64,000 nt of DNA. Source: Lentzea alba. Its GTDB lineage: Bacteria; Actinomycetota; Actinomycetes; Mycobacteriales; Pseudonocardiaceae. Under the pieces are notes generated by a model. That model was given only the letters and a program-made list of their open reading frames with translations. It was not told the origin of the DNA and did no database searches. Where the stretch lies: the NCBI RefSeq assembly GCF_011067745.1, contig NZ_JAAMPJ010000006.1, positions 225,019-289,018 on the forward strand, written 5' to 3'. The position numbers and the translations under genes are program-made. Shown in pieces: positions 18,445-27,913 of this stretch (its first letter is position 1; each line of letters begins with the position of its first letter).

Positions 18445-19155
18445 TCACTCGTCCTGAAAACCGATGTCCATCAGCATCTGATCGAGCATGCTGTCGAACA
18501 TCGGCTCCGGGTTGCTCACCGCGAACGGGAACCTCCCGAACACCTCCAGCGCCACGTGCCCGTACAGCCGAACCCACGACTGCACCACGTGGTAGATCTT
18601 CCCGAGGTTGAGGACGTCTTCCTCGATCGTGACGCCGTGCACCGACACCGCGGCCATCAGGACCTGTTGGAACCTGACCAGGTCCTCGTGCAGCACCTCT
18701 GGCACCTCGTCGTCCGCGTGCTTCGCGACCAGGTTCGAGGCGATCAGCCGTCCGGCGAGCTGCAGGAACACCGCACCGAACTGGTCGGCGCCCAGCGGGT
18801 CCCGCGGCGAGGCGAAGACCAGCGCGAACTCCTGCGGGTGGGCCAGCGCCCAGCGGCGGAAGCTGCGGCACACCGCCCTGACCTGGCAGCCGACCTGGCC
18901 TGACGTGTCCGCCGCCAGGGCCGCGTACAGCACGCCCTCCATGTCCGCGCAGATGTCGTCGCAGAGCTGTCGCAGCAGCGCGTCGTGGGAGTCGTAGTAG
19001 CGGTAGAGGGCGGGCGCGGTGATGCCGAGTTTGCGCGCGATGGCACGCAGGGTAACCGCGTCGCGGCCGCTTTCCACCAAAAGGGCGCGGGCCGCCTGCC
19101 GGATCTCCCGCTCGGTTTCAACGCGGAGTCGTTCTCGGCGAGTGGCCTCGGTCAT
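18445..19155 (-). CDS. TetR/AcrR family regulator
   Basis: 236 residues. N-terminal HTH: REIRQAARALLVESGRDAVTL and ARKLGITAPALYRYYDSHDAL. The C-terminal domain has TetR_C_13/WHG-like features (FRRWALAHPQEFALVF). It is divergent from the MMPL gene with a triple half-site inverted repeat in between, so it probably represses both. The ligand is unknown. Confidence 0.88.
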   Translation of the reverse strand: MTEATRRERLRVETEREIRQAARALLVESGRDAVTLRAIARKLGITAPALYRYYDSHDALLRQLCDDICADMEGVLYAALAADTSGQVGCQVRAVCRSFRRWALAHPQEFALVFASPRDPLGADQFGAVFLQLAGRLIASNLVAKHADDEVPEVLHEDLVRFQQVLMAAVSVHGVTIEEDVLNLGKIYHVVQSWVRLYGHVALEVFGRFPFAVSNPEPMFDSMLDQMLMDIGFQDE

Positions 19156-19205
19156 ATGTCACTCCATCCGGTTGTAGACGCCGTCCACGGGCCCGTACGG
19201 TTTCA

Positions 19206-19230
19206 GTGAACGGTGTTTACAAGAGTTCAC
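19206..19230. promoter_or_regulatory. TetR operator with three half-sites
   Basis: GTGAAC (19206-19211), GTTTAC (19215-19220) and GTTCAC (19225-19230) form two overlapping imperfect palindromes sharing the middle half-site. The element lies 50 bases before the TetR start and 38 bases before the MMPL start, the usual place for an autoregulated divergent operator. Confidence 0.6.
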
Positions 19231-19267
19231 GGGATTAACAGCACGGTAACCCAGGAGGCCGTCGTCG

Positions 19268-21391
19268 ATGTTCGCGAAGTGGGGCTCGATCGCATATCGC
19301 CGCCGGTGGGTGGTGTTGATCACGACCGTACTGCTCACCGTGCTCGGCGGTGTGTGGGGCTTGGGCGTGTTCGACAAGCTCAGCCAGGGTGGCTACGAGG
19401 CTCCTTCCAGCGAGGCGGCGCGGGCCGACAAGGTAGCCGAGGAGGCGTTCGGGCGGCAGAACGGTGACGTGATCGTCATTTACCGCGGCGATTTCGCGAA
19501 CCCGCTCGAGCTCAAGAAGGTCGCCGACCACATCAGCGGTTTCCCCAAGGACGACGTGCTCAGGACCGTCGGGCCGGTGCCGTCCGACGACCAGCAGCAG
19601 GCGCTGGTCGCCATCACGCTCACGAGTGGTGACTCGAACGAGCAGATCAAGCAGTTCGAGGACATCCAGAAGCAGCTGAACATCGACGGCTTCACCCAGC
19701 AGGTCGGTGGGCTCGTGCCCACCCAGAAGGCCATCAACGACATGTCGCAGGAAGACCTGACGCGCGCGGAGATGTTCTCGCTGCCGCTGGTCCTGCTGCT
19801 GCTCGTGATCATCTTTGGCGGCCTGGTCGCGGCCAGTCTGCCGGTCGTGGTCGGCGGTCTCGCGATCATGGGCGCGCTCGGCGTGCTGCACGGCATCGCG
19901 ATCTTCACCGAGGTCAACTCGTTCGCGGTCAACGTCGCCTCGCTGCTCGGCCTGGGCATGGCGATCGACTACGGGCTGTTCATGGTCGGCCGGTTCCGCG
20001 AGGAGCTCGCGCAGGGCCGGACCACCGAACAAGCTGTCGGCCGGACGGTGGCGAGTGCCGGCCGGACTGTCATGTTCTCCGCGACGCTGCTGGTCATCGC
20101 GCTGGCCGGGTTGCTGCTCTTCCCGCACGGCTTCCTGAAGTCCCTCGCGTACGGCGGCATGTCGTCGGTCGCGATCGCGGCGGTGGTCTCGCTGACGCTG
20201 CTGCCCGCGTTGCTCGGCGTGCTCGGCCACCGGGTCAACAAGCTCGCCATGCCGTGGCGCAAGAAGGAGCCGAGCGAACGCGGCTGGCGCAGCCTGAGCG
20301 GCAAGGTCATGAAGCGGCCGCTGCTGTTCGCCATCCCGTTGATCGCGGTGCTCGCGGCGCTCGGCGCGCCGTTCCTGAACGTCCAGTTCGGCCAGGTCAC
20401 CGAGAAGGTGCTGCCCGAGGGCAACACCGTGCGGGTGGCCACCGAGAACATCAACCAGAACTTCTCGGCGCTCTCCAACACCGGCTTCAAGATCGTCGTC
20501 AAGGGCGGTGACCAAGCCGCGGTCCAGGAGTACCTGGGCAAGGTGAAGGACGTCCCCGGTGTCGGCGAGGTCCAGCCGATGGGCGCGGACAAGGGCGTCA
20601 CGGCCGCTGCCGCCGGGCTGGAGCACGACGCGCTGAGCGACGAGTCGAAGCAGGCGCTCAAGGACGTCCGGGCGATCACGCCCCCGCCGAACGCGGAAGT
20701 GCTGGTCGGCGGCAACACCGCCACGGTCAGCGACTCGCTCGACGCCATCGCGGCCGGGTTGCCGTTGATGATCGCGCTGCTGGTCGGCGCCACGCTGATC
20801 CTGATGTTCCTGGCGTTCGGCTCGGTCGTGCTGCCGATCAAGGCGGTGCTCATGAGCGCGTTGTCGTTGTCGGCGACGTTCGGCGTGCTGGTGTGGATCT
20901 TCCAGGAGGGCCACGGCGCCGACTGGCTCGGCGTCACGCCGGGGCCGCTCGAGTCCGGCATCGTCGTGCTGATGGCGGCCATCGTGTTCGGTCTGTCGAC
21001 GGACTACGAGGTCTTCCTGCTCAGCAGGATGGTCGAGGCCCGCGGCCAGGGCGCGTCCACCGAGGAAGCCGTGACCACCGGTCTCGCCAAAACCGGCCGG
21101 GTGATCACCTCGGCCGCGCTCCTGCTGATCGTGGTGACCGGCGCGTTCGCGTTCTCGCAGGTGGCGATGATGAGGTTCGTCGGCGTCGGCATGATCCTCG
21201 CGCTGGCACTCGACGCGACCGTGGTCCGGATGCTGCTCGTGCCGGCCGTGCTCAAGCTGCTCGGCAACGCCGCGTGGTGGTCACCCGGCCCGCTCAAGCG
21301 GATCCAGGAGCGCCTCGCGCTTCACGACGAGCCGGTCGACGACCTCGACGACTGGGACGACGAGATCCGCAAACCGGTCGCGGTCGGCTGA
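19268..21391 (+). CDS. MMPL family RND-type transporter
   Basis: 707 residues with two repeats, each one TM helix, an extracytoplasmic loop and about five more TM helices. GLGMAIDYGLFMVGRFREEL and FGLSTDYEVFLLSRMVEA are the paired proton-relay segments with the conserved Asp-Tyr. It exports lipids or drugs in relatives; the substrate here is unknown. Ribosome site AGGAGG precedes the ATG. The TetR regulator is divergent. The last 70 bases overlap the convergent YVTN gene. Confidence 0.9.
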   Translation: MFAKWGSIAYRRRWVVLITTVLLTVLGGVWGLGVFDKLSQGGYEAPSSEAARADKVAEEAFGRQNGDVIVIYRGDFANPLELKKVADHISGFPKDDVLRTVGPVPSDDQQQALVAITLTSGDSNEQIKQFEDIQKQLNIDGFTQQVGGLVPTQKAINDMSQEDLTRAEMFSLPLVLLLLVIIFGGLVAASLPVVVGGLAIMGALGVLHGIAIFTEVNSFAVNVASLLGLGMAIDYGLFMVGRFREELAQGRTTEQAVGRTVASAGRTVMFSATLLVIALAGLLLFPHGFLKSLAYGGMSSVAIAAVVSLTLLPALLGVLGHRVNKLAMPWRKKEPSERGWRSLSGKVMKRPLLFAIPLIAVLAALGAPFLNVQFGQVTEKVLPEGNTVRVATENINQNFSALSNTGFKIVVKGGDQAAVQEYLGKVKDVPGVGEVQPMGADKGVTAAAAGLEHDALSDESKQALKDVRAITPPPNAEVLVGGNTATVSDSLDAIAAGLPLMIALLVGATLILMFLAFGSVVLPIKAVLMSALSLSATFGVLVWIFQEGHGADWLGVTPGPLESGIVVLMAAIVFGLSTDYEVFLLSRMVEARGQGASTEEAVTTGLAKTGRVITSAALLLIVVTGAFAFSQVAMMRFVGVGMILALALDATVVRMLLVPAVLKLLGNAAWWSPGPLKRIQERLALHDEPVDDLDDWDDEIRKPVAVG

Positions 21392-22404
21392 CCGGGCGGG
21401 AAGGCGATCATGGCCGCGTCGAACTGGCGCGGCCTCGCCTCCCGCAGCTCGCCCGACTTCATCCGGTAGGTGGCGAGCACCGCGTTCGAGCTGTCCAGCA
21501 CCGTGGTCGTCGCGCCGGTCGCGAAGAAGACCCTCGGGTCGCCCGGCGCGATGGCGACGCCCTGCGTGTCGAAGGGCAAACGTTCGCGCACCGTCGTGGT
21601 GGCCGCGTCGATGATCACGACCGAGCTCTCCTTCGGCAGCGTCAGGTAGACGCTGGCGCCGTCCGGGGTGACGGCGATGCTGCCCGCTCCCCTGCCGACC
21701 TCCAGCGAACCGACGACCTGGTTCGTGGTCGTGTCGATCACCGACAACGTGCCGGGCGTCTTCTCGCCGAGGCGCATGCTGCTCACGTAGAGGCGCTTGC
21801 CGTCCGGTGAGATCGCCAGGAACTGCGGCAGACCGCCGACCTGGATCGACGAGGTCTGGAACGCCGTCGCGGTGTCGACGATGCCGACCGTGCCGTCCTG
21901 CGCGTTGGCCACGTAGAGGATCTGGTTGTTCGGGTGGACGGCGAGGCCCTGCGGCTGGCCGGGCACCTTGACCGCCGCGACCAGCCGGAAGTTCTCCGGG
22001 TCCACCACCGCCACACCGCCGCTGGCCGAGACGTAGAGGCGTTGCCCGTCCGGGCGCATGGCCGCGTGCGTGAGCGGGACCTGGGTGAAGATCCGGTCGA
22101 GGATCGCCCCGGTGTCCGGGTCGACCACGGTGATCGCGCCGGTCCACCCGTTGACCACGTACAGGCGTCGCCCGTCCGGAGACACGGCGACACCCGTCGC
22201 GCGACCCCCTGTGTCGGCCTGCGCGAGCACCGTGCCGCTCTTGGTGTCGACGACCTGCACGAGACCGGTCCTGCCCACCACGTACGCGCGCGGAGCCTGC
22301 GATGCGGAAGAAGTGGTCGTGTACTCGTGCCCTTGGTGAACACCCGTCGCCGCGAAGGCCGCTGAGAGCGCTAGAACCGCGGCCACGAGGCGTGGCTTTG
22401 CCAT
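21322..22404 (-). CDS. YVTN-repeat beta-propeller secreted protein
   Basis: 360 residues from ATG at 22404 (MAKPRLVAAVLALSAAFAATG), with a plausible signal peptide. It has about seven repeats of the type AVSPDGRRLYVVNGWTGAITVVD, typical of the 40-residue YVTN/lactonase-like beta-propeller. These propellers bind partners or sugars at the cell surface; no catalytic motif is evident. The final 20 or so residues are Ser-rich and are encoded opposite the MMPL C-terminus, so the real fold probably ends earlier. Confidence 0.78.
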   Translation of the reverse strand: MAKPRLVAAVLALSAAFAATGVHQGHEYTTTSSASQAPRAYVVGRTGLVQVVDTKSGTVLAQADTGGRATGVAVSPDGRRLYVVNGWTGAITVVDPDTGAILDRIFTQVPLTHAAMRPDGQRLYVSASGGVAVVDPENFRLVAAVKVPGQPQGLAVHPNNQILYVANAQDGTVGIVDTATAFQTSSIQVGGLPQFLAISPDGKRLYVSSMRLGEKTPGTLSVIDTTTNQVVGSLEVGRGAGSIAVTPDGASVYLTLPKESSVVIIDAATTTVRERLPFDTQGVAIAPGDPRVFFATGATTTVLDSSNAVLATYRMKSGELREARPRQFDAAMIAFPPGQPTATGLRISSSQSSRSSTGSS

Positions 22405-22483
22405 ACGCCCGATGGGAACACTTCCGGGTGCTTTCGATCCACTTCCGTCACCCGGTCGAGCGAAATCTTTGCCCTGTCGAGTG

Positions 22484-24508
22484 CTACTCCGGGGTTCGCG
22501 CGGTGGCCACCAGTTTCGCGTAACGGGTGCCGGCGGTGAGCAACACCAGACCGGCGCCGAGGAACGCCAGCACGCGGGCGACACCGTCGAGCGCGGCCAG
22601 GTCGAACAGCACCAGCTTCACCACCGCGGCGCCGACCAGGATCAGGCCAGAGATCCGCAGCGCCTTGTTGTTGATCCCCTTGACCAGCAGGAACAACGCG
22701 GCGATCGTCCACGACACGGTGACCACGGAGTGTCCGAAGAGGAATCCGCTCTCGTCCGGCGACACCAGCAGCGCCGCGCACAGCACCGCACCCGCCGCGC
22801 CGTAGAGCAGCACGAGTCCAGAAAGGATCCACGGCACCGGGTGCTTGGCCGGCTCGCGCAACACCCGCATCTTCAGTGCCGCCCACGGCAGGACCGCGGC
22901 GAAGACGCCCAGCACGATCGCCGTCACCAGACCCGCCGCGTAGTCGCCTGGCTGGACGTCGTTGAAGAAGCGCGGTTCGTCCACGAGCCACGTGAGTGGC
23001 ACGGCCTGACCGACCGTCATCAGGAACCCGACCACGCCGAACACGATCGACCCGACCAGCGCGCTCTTCTTGTCGAGCCGGGCCGCGAGGAACGCGAGCA
23101 GCACCGCCTCGGCCAGCACGATCGCGGTGCGGACGTTGCCGTCGAGCGCGATCACGGTCGTCTGGAACAACGCGAGCATGCCCGTCGCGCCGGCCGCCGT
23201 CGTGAACGCGCGGGGCAGGTCCGGGACCATCCAGATCGCCAGCAGCACCGCGGCGACCGCACCAGCGAGCATCGAGTCGGCCGGGTCGTCCAGCAGCGTG
23301 GTCGCGAACATCGCCGGCAACGCCGAGCCCGCGACCAGCGCGATCGCGACGACGTCGTCCGGACGCCTGCGGATGGTCAGCAGCGCGACCGCGATGCCGA
23401 CGACGGTCGTGGCACCGGCGACGCCGACCACGGTCCACTCGAAGTCGTTCGGGATGGCGTTCGCGGTGGTGAGCAGCGAGGCGAGGATCGGCCCGAAGCC
23501 ACCGGCGATCGCGAGACCAGGCCAGTTGCGCTGGATCTGCACCGGCGTGCTGGCCATCTTCAGCACCAGCAGGAACGCGACCAGCAGGACCGTGAAGCCC
23601 TCGGTCAAGATCGGCGAGCACAGGGCGCACGCTGCGACGACGGTGACCGCGAGCGCTTGCGAGTCCCACCGCAGCGCGAGCACGACACCAGCCGCCGCGA
23701 CCGCGAGGCCGACGACGAGACCCACGCCGGGCGACAGGTAGTGGTAGAGGCTCGTGGCGGCGAGCACGTCCAGGTAGAGGCCCGCGAAACCGGTGAAGGC
23801 CAGCGCGAGCGCCCCGGTGCGGCCCGCCGGGGTGCGGTGCAGCCACATGCCGATGCCGACGAGCGCGCCGCTGAACACCGCGCCGCCGATGACGCGCGGC
23901 ATCGGGCCGAGCCAGCCGCGCTGGACGGCGAGGATCAGCAGCAGCACGAAGCCGAGCACGGTGATCGCGCCACCGACCCAGGCCAGCAGCTTCGCCCCCG
24001 CACCGTCCTTCCCCAACTTCTCGAACAGCGTCTCGCGCGGCTGAGGCGCGGGCCACTGCTGCTGCGGGTGCGGCCACTGCGCCTGGGGAGGCGGCGGAAA
24101 CTGCTGGCCAGGAGGCATCTGGGCCGAGGCGGCGGCCTGTTGCGACCACGGATTCGGCGGCTGCCCTTCCCCGACGGAACGCGGGGGCCCTTCGTTTCCT
24201 TCAGGGGAACGTGGGGCCCCCGCGTTCCCCTGTGACCACGGGTTCGGCTGCTGCTCGAACGCACGCGGGGAGCTTTCGTACTGTGTGACAGGACGCGGGG
24301 GCCCCGCGTGCTGCGGCGGCAGAGGTGCGGAGACCGGGGCGTCTGGGCCGGGTGGCGGCGCCACGACCTCGGCCACGGCGGTCGCCGCGGTCGCCACCGA
24401 GCCCGAGTGCTCACGCATCTCCGAGCTGATCATCACCAGCCGCTGCCCGATGGCCGCGAGCTCCAGCGAGAGTCGCTGCTCGTACCCGAGGCGATCCTGT
24501 CCGTCCAT
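22484..24508 (-). CDS. DUF2339 multi-pass membrane protein
   Basis: 674 residues from ATG at 24508 (MDGQDRLGYEQ). An N-terminal coiled-coil-like segment (about 1-50) and a Pro/Gln-rich linker (about 50-175) precede a very hydrophobic C-terminal part with more than 20 segments, as in DUF2339 proteins. The linker has two PNPWSQ repeats, and the DNA between and beside them contains two large inverted repeats, so part of the linker may come from palindromic element insertion. The function of the family is unknown. Divergent from the rbs operon. Confidence 0.8.
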   Translation of the reverse strand: MDGQDRLGYEQRLSLELAAIGQRLVMISSEMREHSGSVATAATAVAEVVAPPPGPDAPVSAPLPPQHAGPPRPVTQYESSPRAFEQQPNPWSQGNAGAPRSPEGNEGPPRSVGEGQPPNPWSQQAAASAQMPPGQQFPPPPQAQWPHPQQQWPAPQPRETLFEKLGKDGAGAKLLAWVGGAITVLGFVLLLILAVQRGWLGPMPRVIGGAVFSGALVGIGMWLHRTPAGRTGALALAFTGFAGLYLDVLAATSLYHYLSPGVGLVVGLAVAAAGVVLALRWDSQALAVTVVAACALCSPILTEGFTVLLVAFLLVLKMASTPVQIQRNWPGLAIAGGFGPILASLLTTANAIPNDFEWTVVGVAGATTVVGIAVALLTIRRRPDDVVAIALVAGSALPAMFATTLLDDPADSMLAGAVAAVLLAIWMVPDLPRAFTTAAGATGMLALFQTTVIALDGNVRTAIVLAEAVLLAFLAARLDKKSALVGSIVFGVVGFLMTVGQAVPLTWLVDEPRFFNDVQPGDYAAGLVTAIVLGVFAAVLPWAALKMRVLREPAKHPVPWILSGLVLLYGAAGAVLCAALLVSPDESGFLFGHSVVTVSWTIAALFLLVKGINNKALRISGLILVGAAVVKLVLFDLAALDGVARVLAFLGAGLVLLTAGTRYAKLVATARTPE
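24177..24227. repeat. In-frame palindromic element in the DUF2339 gene (copy 1)
   Basis: Arms GAACGCGGGGGCCC (24177-24190) and GGGCCCCCGCGTTC (24214-24227) are perfect complements, and the interior TTCGTTTCC/GGGGAACG is also partly self-complementary. It encodes the linker piece around SPEGNEGPPRS without breaking the frame. Confidence 0.6.
24261..24311. repeat. In-frame palindromic element in the DUF2339 gene (copy 2)
   Basis: Arms GCACGCGGGG (24261-24270) and CCCCGCGTGC (24302-24311) enclose GGGGAGCTTTC, the same word found in the large palindromes at 29.7 and 46.5 kb. It lies 33 bases from copy 1 in the same coding linker. Confidence 0.5.
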
Positions 24509-24563
24509 GTGATCAGGGTGAGGCAGACCACGCCGGGTGACATCCGTACACCTACTCATCCGC

Positions 24564-24593
24564 TTGACTAGATAGGTGTGTAATCGATTAACT
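24564..24593 (+). promoter_or_regulatory. rbs operon promoter and LacI-type operator
   Basis: TTGACT (24564-24569) is followed after 18 bases by TTAACT (24588-24593), 8 bases before the GTG start of the regulator gene, which implies a nearly leaderless mRNA. The 10-bp palindrome TAATCGATTA (24581-24590) overlaps the -10 and resembles LacI-family operators. The regulator encoded by the first gene would repress its own operon here. Confidence 0.6.
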
Positions 24594-24601
24594 ACGCCCT
24601 C

Positions 24602-25576
24602 GTGACGACCATGAAGGACGTCGCGCAGCACGCCGGCGTCTCCACGGCCACCGTGTCGCGCGTGCTCAACGGCCATGCCGCGCCGACCCCCGAGACCCGC
24701 GAGCGGGTGCTCGCCGCGATCGAGGAGCTCGGCTACCGGCCCAACGCCCTGGCGCGATCCCTCAGGACCACCAGCACCCAGACCCTCGGTCTGGTCATCA
24801 GCGATCTGCTGAACCCGTTCTTCGCCGAGATCGCGCGAGCGGTCGAGGACGAAGCCCGGTCACACGGGTACTGCGTCGTGATCGGGAACGCCGACGAGAG
24901 CGCCGAGCAGGAGGCGACGTACGTGCGCACCCTGCTCGACCGCCGGGTGGACGGCCTCCTGCTGTGCCCCGCGACCGACGACCCTGAGTTGGTTCGCGAA
25001 GTGAGCGCAGGTGGCGTTCCGCTCGTCCTGCTCGACCGGACGGTCAGGGGCGCCACATGCCCCGTCGTCCGCGCCGACGGCAGCGAGGCATTGACCGCGC
25101 TCGCCCGGCGGCTCGTCGGCGCCGGCCACTCCCGCATCGGTGTGATCGCGGGACCGCCGAACACCTCCACTGGAAGAGAACGATCCGACGTGCTCGTCGG
25201 GGCGCTCGGCGGCCTCGCGCAGGTCGTGCACGGCGACTTCCGGCAGGAGAGCGGCAGCCAGGCCGCCGCCAAGCTGATCGACGGCGGTGCCACCGCGCTG
25301 GTCGCGATGGACAACCTGATGGGGCTCGGCGCGCTCGGCGAGATCAAGACCCGCGGCCTGCGGATCCCGCACGACATCGCGCTCGCGGTGTTCGACGACC
25401 AACCGTGGTTCCCGCTGCTGGACCCACCGATCACGGTCATCGCCCAGCCGACCGTTGAGATGGGCCGGGCCGCCGCCCGCAGCCTGCTCGCCCTGATCAA
25501 CGGCCAGCAGCCCGACGACGTCCGGCTCACCGCGAAGCTCGTGCTGCGCGGTTCGCTCGGGGAGGCCGAGCTGTGA
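24602..25576 (+). CDS. rbsR: LacI family transcriptional regulator of the ribose operon
   Basis: 324 residues. The N-terminal HTH is MKDVAQHAGVSTATVSRVLNG, with hinge RPNALARSLRT, then a periplasmic-binding-protein-like sugar domain (LVISDLLNPFFAEIARAVEDE). GTG at 24602 fits the leaderless promoter; ATG at 24611 is an alternative. It heads the operon and overlaps rbsA by 4 bases. The role as ribose repressor is inferred from position; another pentose or sugar is possible. Confidence 0.85.
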   Translation: MTTMKDVAQHAGVSTATVSRVLNGHAAPTPETRERVLAAIEELGYRPNALARSLRTTSTQTLGLVISDLLNPFFAEIARAVEDEARSHGYCVVIGNADESAEQEATYVRTLLDRRVDGLLLCPATDDPELVREVSAGGVPLVLLDRTVRGATCPVVRADGSEALTALARRLVGAGHSRIGVIAGPPNTSTGRERSDVLVGALGGLAQVVHGDFRQESGSQAAAKLIDGGATALVAMDNLMGLGALGEIKTRGLRIPHDIALAVFDDQPWFPLLDPPITVIAQPTVEMGRAAARSLLALINGQQPDDVRLTAKLVLRGSLGEAEL

Positions 25577-26982
25577 ACGCGCTGATCACCGCCCGTGGCA
25601 TCACCAAGCAGTTCGGCACCACCAGGGCGTTGGACGGCGTCGATCTCGACATCAACGCGGGCGAGGTCCACGTCCTGCTCGGCGAGAACGGCGCGGGCAA
25701 GTCCACGCTGGTCAAGGTGCTCGCGGGCATCCACAGCCACGACGCAGGCACGATCGAGGGCAACGCCAGTCTCGCGGTCATCCACCAGGAACTGGCGCTC
25801 GTCCCCGAGCTGACCGTCGCGGAGAACCTGTTCCTCAACCGGCTCCCGCGCAGGTACGGGTTCGTCGACCGCGCCGAGATGCGTCGCAGGGCGCCGAAGC
25901 TGCTCGACGGGGTCGGGCTGACCGTCGACCCGAACGCCAAGGTCAAGGACCTCGGCATCGCCCAGCAGCAGATGATCGAGATCGCTCGCGCGCTCGACAA
26001 GAACGCCGGCGTGCTGATCCTCGACGAGCCGACCGCGGTGCTCACCGAGACCGAGACCGACCGCCTGCTGGAGATCATGGCCCAGCTGCGCGAGAACGGC
26101 GTGGGCCTGGTCTTCATCACGCACCACCTCGACGAGATCCAGCGCATCGCCGACCGCATCACGGTGTTGCGCGACGGCCGGTCGGTCGGTGTCCTCGGAC
26201 CCCGCGCCACCACCCAGCACATGATCGAGCTGATGGTCGGCCGCCCGATCGACGAGCAATACCCGCGCGCCCGGCAACGACCGGGTCAGCCGTTGCTGAG
26301 CATCGAGAACCTGACCAAGCGCGGCGTGTTCGAGAACATCAACATCGAGGTCCACGCGGGCGAGGTCGTCGGCATCGCCGGTCTGGTCGGCGCGGGACGC
26401 ACCGAGGTCGCGCGGGCCGCGTTCGGCGTGGACGGCTACGACCACGGCACGGTCGCGGTCGACGGAAAACCGTTGCCCCGCCACGACGTCCAGGCCGCCA
26501 TCAAGGCAGGTCTCGGCCTGGTCCCGGAGGACCGCAAGGGCCAGGGCCTGGTCCTCACGGCGACCGTCGGCCAGAACCTCGAACTCGTCACGCTCGATAA
26601 CCGCGACCAGAAACGCCTGCACGACATCGCGGGCAAGCTCCGGATCAAGGGCCGCGTCGAGCAGCCGGTCAAGGAACTCTCCGGCGGCAACCAGCAGAAG
26701 GTCGTCATCGGCAAGTGGCTGCTGGCCGACCCGAAGGTGCTGATCCTCGACGAGCCCACGCGCGGCGTCGACGTCGGCGCCAAGGTCGAGATCTACGAGC
26801 TGATCAACCGCATGACCGCGCAGGGCCGGGCCGTGCTGCTCGTGTCCAGCGACCTGCCCGAGGTGATCGGGATGAGCGACCGCGTCGTCGTGATGGCGCA
26901 CGGCCGGGTGGCCGGTGAGCTGCCCAAGGGCGCGACCCAAGACCAGGTGATGGCACTCGCCGTGCAGGAGATTTCGGCATGA
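25573..26982 (+). CDS. rbsA: Sugar ABC transporter ATP-binding protein RbsA
   Basis: 469 residues with two tandem nucleotide-binding domains. NBD1 has Walker A GENGAGKST and Walker B ILDEPTAVL; NBD2 has the usual degenerate Walker A (GLVGAGRTE), signature LSGGNQQKV and Walker B LILDEPTRGVDVG. It powers sugar import with RbsC and RbsB. GTG start; overlaps the regulator upstream and rbsC downstream by 4 bases each. Confidence 0.92.
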   Translation: MNALITARGITKQFGTTRALDGVDLDINAGEVHVLLGENGAGKSTLVKVLAGIHSHDAGTIEGNASLAVIHQELALVPELTVAENLFLNRLPRRYGFVDRAEMRRRAPKLLDGVGLTVDPNAKVKDLGIAQQQMIEIARALDKNAGVLILDEPTAVLTETETDRLLEIMAQLRENGVGLVFITHHLDEIQRIADRITVLRDGRSVGVLGPRATTQHMIELMVGRPIDEQYPRARQRPGQPLLSIENLTKRGVFENINIEVHAGEVVGIAGLVGAGRTEVARAAFGVDGYDHGTVAVDGKPLPRHDVQAAIKAGLGLVPEDRKGQGLVLTATVGQNLELVTLDNRDQKRLHDIAGKLRIKGRVEQPVKELSGGNQQKVVIGKWLLADPKVLILDEPTRGVDVGAKVEIYELINRMTAQGRAVLLVSSDLPEVIGMSDRVVVMAHGRVAGELPKGATQDQVMALAVQEISA

Positions 26983-27884
26983 CCACGATCAGCATCCGCA
27001 AGTACGCGAGTGAGAACGGCGCGCTGGCAGGGCTTCTCCTGCTCGCCCTGGTCATCGCGATCATGCAGCCGGCGTTCCTCAACGCGCAGAACCTCCTCAA
27101 CGTCGGCGTGCAGGCCGCGGTCATCGCGATCATGGCGTTCGGCATGACGTTCGTGGTGGTCGCGGGCGGCATCGACCTGTCGGTCGGCAGCATCGCCGCG
27201 CTGGCCGCGATGGTCGGCGCGCTCACCGCCGGGCCGCTCGGCCTGGTCGTGGGTGCGGTGTGCGGCCTGGTCAACGGTGCGCTGGTCAGCTACGGCAAGC
27301 TGCCGCCGTTCATCGCGACGCTGGCCATGCTGAGCGTCGCCCGCGGTCTCACGCTGGTGTTCTCGGAGGGCCAGCCGCACGAGACCGACGCCGTGGTCAC
27401 GTTCCTCGGCTCGAACCTCGCACCGATGGTTCCGTTGCCGCTGCTGCTGATGCTGGCGTTCTTCGGCATCACCGGCCTGATCCTCACCCGCACCAACCTC
27501 GGCCGTCGCATGTACGCGATCGGCGGCAACGAGGAGGCCGCGAAGCTCAGCGGCATCGACGTGCGCAAGCAGAAGCTCTGGATCTACGCGCTGTCCGGCC
27601 TGTTCGCCGCCGCCGCGGGCCTCGTGCTCGCGGGACGGCTCGGGTCCGCCGGTCCGCAGGCAGCGGTCGGCTACGAGCTCGACGCCATCGCCGCGGTCGT
27701 CATCGGCGGTGCGTCGTTGTCCGGTGGCGTTGGCCGCGCCACCGGGACGTTGGTCGGCGCACTTGTGCTCGCCGTCCTGCGCAACGGCCTCAACCTGCTG
27801 CAAGTGCCGCCGTTCTGGCAGCAGGTCGTCATCGGCGCGGTGATCGCTCTCGCCGCGTTGCTCGACTCACTTCGCCGTCGCTGA
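26979..27884 (+). CDS. rbsC: Sugar ABC transporter permease RbsC
   Basis: 301 residues, about 8-10 transmembrane segments. The conserved cytoplasmic loop GRRMYAIGGNEEAAKLSGI and the motif AGGIDLSVGSIAAL are typical of the RbsC/AraH branch. The ATG start overlaps the rbsA stop (ATGA). Confidence 0.92.
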   Translation: MTTISIRKYASENGALAGLLLLALVIAIMQPAFLNAQNLLNVGVQAAVIAIMAFGMTFVVVAGGIDLSVGSIAALAAMVGALTAGPLGLVVGAVCGLVNGALVSYGKLPPFIATLAMLSVARGLTLVFSEGQPHETDAVVTFLGSNLAPMVPLPLLLMLAFFGITGLILTRTNLGRRMYAIGGNEEAAKLSGIDVRKQKLWIYALSGLFAAAAGLVLAGRLGSAGPQAAVGYELDAIAAVVIGGASLSGGVGRATGTLVGALVLAVLRNGLNLLQVPPFWQQVVIGAVIALAALLDSLRRR

Positions 27885-27913
27885 GAATCCCGCAACAGGT
27901 AAGGAAGACACCA

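Noticed and set aside
22412..24235. 607-codon plus-strand frame opposite the DUF2339 gene
   Set aside because: Composition is mostly Arg, Gln, Glu and His, typical of the complement of hydrophobic coding sequence.
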